Assembly: GCA_041781135.1 (NCBI GenBank)
Contig: JBHAZV010000045.1
Location: 1 to 26,524 of the forward strand
DNA: 26,524 nucleotides
DNA from: JAUMXJ01 sp041781135
Lineage (GTDB): Bacteria > Bacillota > Clostridia > Peptostreptococcales > Acidaminobacteraceae
Direction of reading: 5' to 3'
Every line of letters begins with the position of its first letter. Positions within the stretch are counted from its first letter, which is position 1. Shown one piece after another: positions 1-5,825 of the stretch. The translations under genes and the position numbers were made by a program. The notes beneath the pieces are model-generated. The model ran no database searches. It saw only the letters and a program-made list of their open reading frames with translations, and was not told where the DNA came from.

Positions 1-126
1 AGACCGCACGGCTCGTTAGGGCTCATGAGCCCTAACGAAAAGGAGAGGGATTATCACTCCAGCAAATAGATCCCTGATTTACGAAATTCTTCGCATTCTT
101 GTGTCTATTTGCTTGACTATAGTCCA
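1..126 (+). mobile_element. IS3-family insertion sequence, 3' end (orfB tail plus right end)
   Basis: Bases 1-69 encode the last 22 residues of an IS3-family OrfB transposase (reading RPHGSLGLMSPNEKERDYHSSK over two short stretches, RPHGSLGLMSP then NEKERDYHSSK) followed by TAG. Bases 70-126 are the noncoding right end, finishing in the likely terminal inverted repeat GACTATAGTCCA with the CA dinucleotide typical of IS ends. The whole stretch is repeated at 26399-26524 with one mismatch (position 6, synonymous CCG/CCA). Sequence identity stops at 126 only because the window ends there on the other side, but CA at both termini agrees with a true element boundary. Everything 5' of this lies outside the window, so completeness is unknown. 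Confidence 0.85.
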
Positions 127-275
127 GTTTTTGTTATTATGTCCATGGAGAGCTTGTCCTTTCTTTGTTGGTGTGGTAGCTACATTATACTGGATAATGC
201 TCTCTATTTTTTATCTACTTGGTCTCACATCTATTGTATCTATACACGCCTATTTCAGCTTGCGCAAAATTCCTC

Positions 276-305
276 TTTACATAATTCTATCTGCTGTGAT
301 AAAAT
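276..305 (+). promoter_or_regulatory. Promoter of tRNA-Leu
   Basis: A -35 hexamer TTTACA (276-281) and a -10 hexamer TAAAAT (300-305) are separated by 18 bp, with TG just before the -10. The mature tRNA begins 8 bp downstream, so initiation would occur almost at the tRNA 5' end. The remaining bases between the IS end (126) and this promoter hold nothing I recognise. Confidence 0.55.
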
Positions 306-313
306 CTGCGCAT

Positions 314-398
314 GCACGCATGGCGAAATTGGCAGACGCACTAGACTTAGGATCTAGCGCCGCAAGGCATGGGGGTTCAAGTCCCTCTGCGTGCACCA
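314..398 (+). tRNA. tRNA-Leu (anticodon UAG)
   Basis: The cloverleaf can be drawn directly. The acceptor stem GCACGCA (314-320) pairs with TGCGTGC (388-394). The D arm carries AAATTGGCAGA. The anticodon stem CTAGA/TCTAG encloses the loop CTTAGGA, giving anticodon UAG for CUN leucine codons. A long class II variable arm follows, then a T arm with GTTCAAGT. The discriminator is A395 and CCA is encoded at 396-398. The long variable arm and the anticodon together fix the identity as leucine. Confidence 0.97.
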
Positions 399-407
399 AA
401 CCAATAT

Positions 408-452
408 AATCCGAACCCGTTTCCGATAGGAGATGGATTCGGATTTATTGTT
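408..452 (+). terminator. Intrinsic terminator after tRNA-Leu
   Basis: An 8-bp perfect stem AATCCGAA (408-415) / TTCGGATT (438-445) is followed by a T-rich run (TATTGTTTTC). It begins 9 bp after the encoded CCA end, so it most likely ends the tRNA transcript. The loop is long (22 nt) and may contain a second small pairing. Confidence 0.6.
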
Positions 453-655
453 TTCTTTGATCGTTTCGAAGATACGCATTTCCGCGATGGCGTGGTCAAG
501 CGTTCGGAATCAAAACCGAGAGGTCCACGCAAACCGAAACGGGGGTGTTCTTGATGGTATAGTCAGGAACATTTGCCTTCATCTATGTGCTTTACAGTTG
601 ACGCAAAACAATAAATTGTGAAAGGAGCAGACCATGAAAAAATACTTTCCTGTGA

Positions 656-1417
656 GTTCAATATAGAAAGCGGATACTTTCAAACGAGAAGTACAAGGGC
701 GACCATGAGGCAATCATCGATCCTGCCGTTTTCGACCGTGTGCAAATAGAGCTTGAAAAACTCTGCTCTGGGAAGAACAGGCACAGCGGAGTCCACGACT
801 TCTCCGGCAAGATAAAATGCGGTCAGTGCGGCTCATGGTACGGTTCGAAGGTATGGCACAGCACCGACAAATACCGCAAGGTCATCTGGCGGTGCAACCA
901 CAAGTACGGCGGCGAAAAATGCTCCACGCCTCATTTGACCGAGGACGAGATAAAGGCGGCGTTCGTGAGGGCGGCAAACAAGGCTCTCACCGACAAGGAT
1001 ACTGTCATTGAGACCTTACGCCTTATACGGGATTCAGCCTTTGACACATCTGCTCTTGAGCAGGAACGGACGGAACTGACCGATGAACTGAACATAGTCG
1101 CAGGGCTGATACAGGACGGAATTTACCAGAACGCCCATGTTGCACAGAACCAGGCTGACTACAACAAAGAATACGAAACACTCACTGCCCGGTATGAGAA
1201 AGCAAAGAGCCGCCTTGACGAGGTGGAGGCTGAAATCCACAACAAGAATTCCCGCCGCAAATCCATCGAGCATTACCTCAAACTTCTGGAGGAACGCAAG
1301 GATGCGGTCACGGAATATGAACCCTACCTCTGGCACGGCATGGTGGAATTCGTGACGGTCTACAGCAAGGACAACATCCGCTTCACCATGAAGGACGGGA
1401 CGGAAATCAGGGTATGA
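656..1417 (+). pseudogene. Large serine recombinase, N-terminally truncated and internally deleted
   Basis: The open frame from 656 (just after TGA at 653-655) encodes only the C-terminal part of a TnpX/phage-type large serine recombinase. It reads a recombinase-domain motif RILSNEKYKGD, then HEAIIDPAVFDRVQ, then a zinc ribbon (KCGQCGSW ... WRCNHK ... KCSTPHL), a long Glu/Lys-rich coiled coil (about residues 120-200 of the frame) and a C-terminal beta segment ending RFTMKDGTEIRV. The N-terminal resolvase domain with the catalytic serine is absent. In intact relatives about 35 residues normally lie between NEKYKGD and the HxAII motif; here they are joined directly, which suggests an in-frame internal deletion. 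An upstream 10-codon frame (ATG at 634, good ribosome binding site, stop TAG at 664-666) may be a leftover start region. The product cannot be active. Bases 446-655 contain no other gene I can support. Confidence 0.85.
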
Positions 1418-1432
1418 TGCCACGCATAAAAT

Positions 1433-1480
1433 AAGCTCCCGACTGTCGGATGAGATTCCGATGGTCGGGAGCTTGTTTGA
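1433..1480. terminator. Strong hairpin between convergent recombinase remnant and oxidoreductase operon
   Basis: A perfect 11-bp stem AAGCTCCCGAC (1433-1443) / GTCGGGAGCTT (1464-1474) has extra inner pairing (TCGGA/TTCCGA). It sits 15 bp after the recombinase stop and 20 bp from the stop of the minus-strand dehydrogenase. T-rich sequence follows on the plus side (GTTTGAT) and TTAT on the minus side, so it can serve both convergent transcripts. Confidence 0.75.
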
Positions 1481-1494
1481 TAAACTGCAATTCA

Positions 1495-2505
1495 TCAGTA
1501 TTGCTCAGCTATTTTGATGACTGTTTTACCCTTTGATTTTCCGGCCGCCACTTTTGCCAGAGCCTTGTTTACATTGTCGAGGTGGAACACTTCATCCACA
1601 GAAGCCTCAATGTGACTCTCTGCAAAAATCTCAGAAATCCTCTCCAATCCCGCTCCGTCCTCATGCACGAAAATAAAGTAATAACTCTGATTCCTCTTGG
1701 CCGCCATCTGATCGTATTTACGACCAGCAATCTTCAACAAGAACTGCTTAAATACAGGCATTCCGGTACGGACGGCAAACTCTCCGTTTGGCATACCTCG
1801 AAGAGACACCAATTTACCTCCATTTTTGAGGATACCAAACTCCTTCGGGAGTTCCCGGTCGCCCAACGTATCCAGCACATAATCTACATCGGACAATACC
1901 TCTGCATAGTCCTCTGTCTTGTAATCAATAAAACGATCCACTCCCAGTGCAAGCACACGATCCCTGTTTGCAGCACTGCCGTTCGTGATGACAGTCAGTC
2001 CATAGTTCTTTGCAACGGGAATCGCCATCGCACCAAGGCTTCCGGTTCCTCCTGAGATAAAGATTGTTTCTCCTGCCTTCGGCTGCATCAGTTCAAAAGC
2101 CTGCAGTGCGGTCAAAGCTGTCAGAGGAACGCACGCCGCCTCTTCATCGGAAAGATACTCAGGGACCTTTGCGATTGCATTCTGATTGATTGCCGCATAC
2201 TCCGCAAATGCACCAATCTTAGTAAGCGGCATCCTGCCATAAACACGATCACCGACAGAATACTTGCTGACTCCCGTGCCAATTTTCTCTATTATACCCA
2301 CAAACTCATTCCCCATAACCAGCGGGAACTTATACGGAACAATCATCTTCACTTCACCATGGATGATCATATTATCGAGAGGGTTTACTCCTGCTGTATG
2401 GATTTTTACGAGCACTTCCTGAGTCCCGACATCTGGAATCGGAATATCCTTCAGTATAAGATCGCATCCGTTTTTGTTATAACCGTTCAAAATTGCTGCT
2501 TTCAT
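1495..2505 (-). CDS. Zinc-independent MDR oxidoreductase (NADPH:quinone reductase-like)
   Basis: The 336-residue product is a medium-chain dehydrogenase/reductase of the quinone oxidoreductase type. The GroES-like domain occupies about residues 1-125. The cofactor-binding Rossmann domain has the glycine motif SGGTGSLG at 151-158 and NGS at 175-177, where NADPH-phosphate contacts would be expected. Position 38, where zinc ADHs carry a cysteine, reads AGVNPLD, so catalytic zinc is not expected. Members reduce quinones, enones or aldehydes with NADPH; the substrate is not predictable. It is the last gene of a three-gene operon, its ATG overlapping the Rrf2 gene stop by 4 bp (ATGA). I infer a role in detoxifying reactive electrophiles, controlled by the neighbouring redox-type regulator. 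Confidence 0.9.
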   Translation of the reverse strand: MKAAILNGYNKNGCDLILKDIPIPDVGTQEVLVKIHTAGVNPLDNMIIHGEVKMIVPYKFPLVMGNEFVGIIEKIGTGVSKYSVGDRVYGRMPLTKIGAFAEYAAINQNAIAKVPEYLSDEEAACVPLTALTALQAFELMQPKAGETIFISGGTGSLGAMAIPVAKNYGLTVITNGSAANRDRVLALGVDRFIDYKTEDYAEVLSDVDYVLDTLGDRELPKEFGILKNGGKLVSLRGMPNGEFAVRTGMPVFKQFLLKIAGRKYDQMAAKRNQSYYFIFVHEDGAGLERISEIFAESHIEASVDEVFHLDNVNKALAKVAAGKSKGKTVIKIAEQY

Positions 2506-2936
2506 ATTTTTTGCTCCTTGTCAATTTCCGTCTTCATTTTTTTCATGCAATCTGCAAGAGTCGTAGCTTTTAGTTCTTGCTCGGCTTTCTTTTCAATTCC
2601 TCTGAACACATCAGTTAAAACCGGATGGATATACTTTCCTACGATACATTCATCGTTTGGGTTCTGATGAAGGTCAAAAACATGAACTTGATCGGTCTCT
2701 CCAATTGTCTGATATATCCTGAGCAGCGAAAGCTCCTCCGGCTCCACGAGCAGTGTAAAGCCACTGATTCCCTGTCGGCTCTCAATTATGCCCTGCTTTT
2801 TCAGTAAACCAGATATTTTGCGTATATAGCTTGCGTTTGTACCGACGCTTTCCGCTATCTGATCAGAAGTCATAGGCGTCTCAGCTCCGGCAATCATAAT
2901 CAAAGTGTGTATTGCTGACGAAAATCGTGTATCCAT
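2502..2936 (-). CDS. Rrf2-family transcriptional regulator
   Basis: The 144-residue protein has the Rrf2 winged helix at its N-terminus: MDTRFSSAIHTL, then TSDQIAESVGTNASYIRKI as the recognition helix region (23-41), and a wing ending GISGFTLL. A dimerisation helix follows, with the family's CIVGKYI-like segment at 97. Only two cysteines occur, Cys97 and Cys130, so the three-cysteine Fe-S site of IscR/NsrR is absent. Cys97 lies where thiol-switch Rrf2 proteins such as Staphylococcus aureus HypR keep their sensing cysteine (established for that family; inferred here). The start codon overlaps the nitroreductase stop by one base (TAATG), so translation is coupled. It most likely represses its own operon through the palindrome at 3771-3785. 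Confidence 0.92.
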   Translation of the reverse strand: MDTRFSSAIHTLIMIAGAETPMTSDQIAESVGTNASYIRKISGLLKKQGIIESRQGISGFTLLVEPEELSLLRIYQTIGETDQVHVFDLHQNPNDECIVGKYIHPVLTDVFRGIEKKAEQELKATTLADCMKKMKTEIDKEQKI

Positions 2937-3751
2937 TATTTATCCTTCTCATACGAGATGACATACTGCACATTCTCAGGAAGATCAATGCCGGGATTTG
3001 CCTCAACAAATCGTCCGCTATGTCCTTCTTCATGCATCGTCAAATCAAAATGTGCCAACGCGATACCAACATCCACCTTCTGAATATCTCCAAGCGGGCT
3101 GTCCTTCATGGACTTCTCCTCATAAAAGTGGACTGTGTCCCCCATGATAACCGCTCTCCAAGGCTGTTTGTTTCCGGCAGAGGGAGCCCAGCGGGCCATT
3201 TCCAGTGCACTATAATAAATCCCTGCAGAAGTGGCTGACAGTTGATTCCCATACTGTCTGTCAAAAAAGAGCTTCTCAAAAGGAATCCTTTCATCTGCCT
3301 TCAGTCCCTTACGCATTAAGGTTTCACGAATGGATTTCTTCTGAGCAGGATAGCCAAGCGGACTCGCTACAGGAAGGACTTCATCCGGGCAAACATCCAT
3401 CGCCTTTTCAAATGCAGTTCTACTGAGTGAGGCGGCAAGCATAACAGTGCCTATTCCAAGAGACTCCGCATAAAGGCAAACGTGCTCAAAGCTATATCCA
3501 AAGCCAATCTCATAGTGATTGCAACGTTTAACCTTTGCTGCGAGATACAAATCAGTTCCAACAATCACAGGGCTGGACAAGTCGTACTCCTTTGCATCCA
3601 ACAGGCGGAATACAATAGGTACATCAAAGGGATTTGGCGGGGTTAAAATGTATTGTTCAAGGGATGTTCTGTCTTCACTCTTAAGAGCTCGACCATCGAA
3701 AGATCTCACGCTTTTCCTCTTCTGAATCATTTCTTTTGCTGAGAAAGACAT
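2936..3751 (-). CDS. Nitroreductase-family flavoprotein (TM1586-like)
   Basis: This 271-residue protein belongs to the putative TM nitroreductase group, in which two nitroreductase-like halves are fused. The FMN phosphate motif RKSVRSF lies at 12-18. The second-half motif RWAPSAGNKQPW lies near 187-198. The protein would bind FMN and reduce nitro compounds, quinones or similar acceptors with NAD(P)H; the physiological substrate is unknown. It is the first gene of the operon and its start at 3751 is set by AAAGGAG a few bases upstream. The downstream Rrf2 gene overlaps by one base. The set nitroreductase, Rrf2 and quinone reductase is consistent with a thiol or electrophile stress response. 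Confidence 0.88.
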   Translation of the reverse strand: MSFSAKEMIQKRKSVRSFDGRALKSEDRTSLEQYILTPPNPFDVPIVFRLLDAKEYDLSSPVIVGTDLYLAAKVKRCNHYEIGFGYSFEHVCLYAESLGIGTVMLAASLSRTAFEKAMDVCPDEVLPVASPLGYPAQKKSIRETLMRKGLKADERIPFEKLFFDRQYGNQLSATSAGIYYSALEMARWAPSAGNKQPWRAVIMGDTVHFYEEKSMKDSPLGDIQKVDVGIALAHFDLTMHEEGHSGRFVEANPGIDLPENVQYVISYEKDK

Positions 3752-3770
3752 TGTATTACTCCTTTCGTAC

Positions 3771-3785
3771 TTGTATCAGATACAA
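3771..3785. promoter_or_regulatory. Palindromic operator candidate for the Rrf2 regulator
   Basis: TTGTATCAGATACAA is a perfect 7-1-7 inverted repeat. The symmetry extends, with one mismatched pair, to GTA/TAC at 3767-3789. It covers about +1 to +13 of the transcript predicted from the promoter at 3790-3818, the right place for a repressor. The assignment to the Rrf2 protein encoded in the operon is inferred from position and symmetry. Confidence 0.7.
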
Positions 3786-3789
3786 ATAC

Positions 3790-3818
3790 ATTATAGCGCG
3801 CGCATTATTTTCTGTCAA
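3790..3818 (-). promoter_or_regulatory. Consensus promoter of nitroreductase-rrf2-oxidoreductase operon
   Basis: On the minus strand, TTGACA (3818-3813) and TATAAT (3795-3790) are both perfect and exactly 17 bp apart, with a GC-rich GCGCGCGC run just before the -10. Transcription should begin near 3783, leaving a leader of about 30 nt before the ATG at 3751. Such a strong promoter fits a repressed operon. Confidence 0.85.
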
Positions 3819-3830
3819 GATTTACACACA

Positions 3831-3862
3831 AAAAATGGGAGAGTCATACCCGACTTTCCCAT
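3831..3862 (-). terminator. Minus-strand intrinsic terminator
   Basis: The stem 3835-3845 / 3852-3862 has 11 pairs with one G-T and a 6-nt loop. Read on the minus strand it is followed by a run of T (complement of AAAAA at 3831-3835). It would stop minus-strand transcripts arriving from the 3.87-4.04 kb region, where no gene remains; it may be a relic of a deleted mobile-element gene. Confidence 0.5.
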
Positions 3863-3871
3863 TGATTTGTT

Positions 3872-3931
3872 TGCACCCTCTGCCTATGAAATGCACCCCC
3901 GAAAATGGATTTGCACCCCCTTGATTTTCAG
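3872..3931. repeat. Three 20-nt-spaced TGCACCC repeats, possible IS end remnant
   Basis: TGCACCC occurs at 3872, 3892 and 3912, spaced exactly 20 nt apart. The second and third copies read TGCACCCCC. Regularly spaced terminal repeats are a known feature of IS21-family ends, so this may be the scar of such an element, but no transposase sequence remains. The stretch 3932-4045 beyond it holds nothing I can name. Confidence 0.4.
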
Positions 3932-4045
3932 GCAGTAAGGCAATCGCTGAATTGTATCATACATACTGCTATTTTTTCTCTAAAAAAGTCTCACATCATT
4001 GACAAAGGTACAGGAATTAAGAATCACAGAGAAATCCTTAAGTAT

Positions 4046-4074
4046 TTGACAAACACAATATATGGTACTATAAT
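4046..4074 (+). promoter_or_regulatory. Consensus promoter of the riboswitch-controlled operon
   Basis: TTGACA (4046-4051) and TATAAT (4069-4074) are perfect and 17 bp apart. Initiation is expected near 4081, a few bases before the riboswitch P1 stem, so the aptamer is at the very 5' end of the transcript. Confidence 0.85.
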
Positions 4075-4088
4075 CTGCATTGTGCAAA

Positions 4089-4227
4089 ATGTCTTTGTCA
4101 TGGAAGTCAGGTGAAAATCCTGCGCAAGGCCGTTGCTGTAATCCGCACTACAATATACCACTGGAAGTAGGTCATCCGAACCCGGGAAGGTCATCTCTGC
4201 GGAAAGCCAGAATACTTGCAAAGACAT
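4089..4227 (+). promoter_or_regulatory. Cobalamin riboswitch aptamer
   Basis: The closing P1 stem ATGTCTTTG (4089-4097) pairs with CAAAGACAT (4219-4227). Inside are the conserved core CAGGTGAAAATCCTG (4108-4122), the GCTGTAATCCGCAC segment (4134-4147), and the B12-box-like GCCAGAATACTTGC (4206-4219). Spacing matches the family. The ligand is expected to be a cobalamin, which would switch the downstream genes off. It stands between a consensus promoter and the CbiK-like gene, so it controls the operon from 4328 to 8569. Confidence 0.9.
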
Positions 4228-4253
4228 AACCTCAGCTCTGCGGAACCCGGAGT

Positions 4254-4274
4254 AAACGGATTTGTCTGTTTTTT
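4254..4274 (+). terminator. Candidate expression-platform terminator of the riboswitch
   Basis: AAACGGA (4254-4260) and TCTGTTT (4265-4271) form a 7-bp stem (one G-T) with loop TTTG, running into a T tract to 4274. It lies 27 nt after the aptamer and 53 nt before the start codon, suggesting transcriptional attenuation. The stem is weak and an alternative pairing with the GGAACCCGGAG stretch (4242-4252) is possible. Confidence 0.5.
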
Positions 4275-4327
4275 CGTGCGTTTCATTTGTTGAGTCTGCA
4301 TCAAATTTCATAACAAGAGGAGAAAAA

Positions 4328-5719
4328 ATGAAACAAACAAAACTTTTTATTGCAGCGCTTGCCGTAGCAATACTTACTCTTACGCTTGTCGCTTGCGGAA
4401 CAAGTACGACTCAGACTTCTACAACCGCTCCAGAAAGCAGTTCCGAATCAACAAATGAAAGCTCCACAGCATCCGCAACAACCACTGAAGCCACCTCAGA
4501 GCCAGCAGCCGTAAAACCGGCGATTTTAGTGATCAGTTTCGGCACAAGCTATGCCGATACGCGCGAACTGACAATCGGAGCAATCGAACAGGCTATTCAG
4601 TCGGCTTATCCTGAATACGAAGTCAGAAGAGCATTTACAAGCGAAATCATCAAAGAAGTGATGAAAACTCGCGACGGCATAGATGTTGACAACGTTGCAG
4701 AAGCCATGGAGCGCCTCGTAGCAGACGGAGTACAGGAAGTCATCATACAGCCCACGCATGTGATGAACGGCTTTGAATACGACGACACTGTCGCAGAAGT
4801 CAAAAAATATAAAGAAAAATTCACAACCCTTAAATTTGGAAAACCGCTCCTTTCCACCGAAAAAGATTTCCTCGCTGTTGTGGAAGCAATAAGCGCCGAT
4901 ATGGCACAGTACGATGACGGCGAAACAGCATTCGTCCTCGTCGGACACGGCACCGAACACCCTGCAAACGCAGTGTATGCCCGCCTTCAGGACTATTTTG
5001 CCGATGCAGACAAGGCTCACTACATTATAGGAACAATCGAGGCAAAACCTGATTACGAAGCCGTGCTTGCAGCACTCAAAGAAACCGGCAAGACAAAGGT
5101 GGCGCTCGCACCGCTTATGGTAGTCGCAGGTGACCACGCAAACAATGACATCCTCGGCGACGAAGAAGAATCATGGAAGACGATGCTTACAGGCGAAGGT
5201 TTCGAGATTATACCTGTGCTCCGAGGTCTTGGGGAATATGAAGGCATCAGAAATATATATGTCTCACATGTCAAAAAAAGCATAGAAACTCCAACAATAA
5301 TCGGCGCGGTGGGCGGAGAGCTTCTGGTACCGGGAACTTACGAAAATATCGAAGTGTCTTCAAGCTCATCGATGTTCAAAATTGTAAAAGCTTTAGTAAC
5401 AGTCGCTGAAGACGGCAAAATGACAGCTACTATCACGCTGAGCGGCAAGGGATACAAAGCGCTGTTCCTCGGCACTGCAGCAGAAGCGGAGTCTGCACTT
5501 GCAACAGCTCAGGCTTCAAGCAGCGTACAGGAGCCTCTGGACAATCCGCCATTTATCCCATTTGCAGAAGATTCGGAAGGCAGCTACACATACACATTTG
5601 AGCTTTCTGCATTCGACGCGCCAATAAACTGCGCTGCATACAGCATCAAAAAAGAAAAATGGTATGACCGCGTAATTCAGTTCTCAACTGACTCTCTCCC
5701 AATAGAAGCATTCAAATAG
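4328..5719 (+). CDS. Surface lipoprotein with CbiK-type cobaltochelatase domain and C-terminal beta module
   Basis: The start is at 4328, after AGAGGAG; the frame is open upstream into the riboswitch but lacks a binding site there. The 463-residue precursor has a signal peptide with lipobox LVAC (Cys23) and a Ser/Thr-rich spacer (24-62). A sirohydrochlorin cobaltochelatase fold (about 63-323) follows. CbiK hallmarks are present: PTHV with His144, VGHGTEH with His207, and VVAGDHANND with His270. CbiK normally inserts cobalt into sirohydrochlorin in the cytoplasm. Exported homologues are known: periplasmic CbiK-P of Desulfovibrio, and the haem-binding surface lipoprotein IhtB of Porphyromonas. 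Residues 335-460 form a beta-rich module (GTYENIEV ... DGKMTATITLSG ... KWYDRVI) related to the N-terminal module of the next gene. I infer capture or metal handling of a tetrapyrrole or corrinoid at the cell surface, repressed by B12. Confidence 0.88.
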   Translation: MKQTKLFIAALAVAILTLTLVACGTSTTQTSTTAPESSSESTNESSTASATTTEATSEPAAVKPAILVISFGTSYADTRELTIGAIEQAIQSAYPEYEVRRAFTSEIIKEVMKTRDGIDVDNVAEAMERLVADGVQEVIIQPTHVMNGFEYDDTVAEVKKYKEKFTTLKFGKPLLSTEKDFLAVVEAISADMAQYDDGETAFVLVGHGTEHPANAVYARLQDYFADADKAHYIIGTIEAKPDYEAVLAALKETGKTKVALAPLMVVAGDHANNDILGDEEESWKTMLTGEGFEIIPVLRGLGEYEGIRNIYVSHVKKSIETPTIIGAVGGELLVPGTYENIEVSSSSSMFKIVKALVTVAEDGKMTATITLSGKGYKALFLGTAAEAESALATAQASSSVQEPLDNPPFIPFAEDSEGSYTYTFELSAFDAPINCAAYSIKKEKWYDRVIQFSTDSLPIEAFK

Positions 5720-5731
5720 TTTATTCCTCCT

Positions 5732-5788
5732 GATGCCCCGAAAGTCGTGCTGATCCCTCCAAATTAGTAACTTGGCTTTCGGGGCATC
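5732..5788 (+). other. Long hairpin between the first two operon genes
   Basis: A perfect 13-bp stem GATGCCCCGAAAG (5732-5744) / CTTTCGGGGCATC (5776-5788) with a 31-nt loop starts 13 nt after the CbiK-like stop. No T tract follows (ATTATATATAAT instead). It may act as a partial terminator or as an mRNA 3'-end stabiliser that makes the lipoprotein more abundant than the transporter proteins encoded after it. Confidence 0.6.
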
Positions 5789-5825
5789 ATTATATATAAT
5801 AACAACAGAAACAACGACAAAGAAT

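Noticed and set aside
1034..1495. Minus-strand ORF opposite the recombinase remnant
   Set aside because: It runs antisense to clear recombinase coding and through the terminator hairpin; no ribosome binding site.
4262..4327. Upstream extension of the CbiK-like ORF
   Set aside because: It reads into the riboswitch expression platform and lacks a ribosome binding site; the ATG at 4328 has one and starts a lipoprotein signal.
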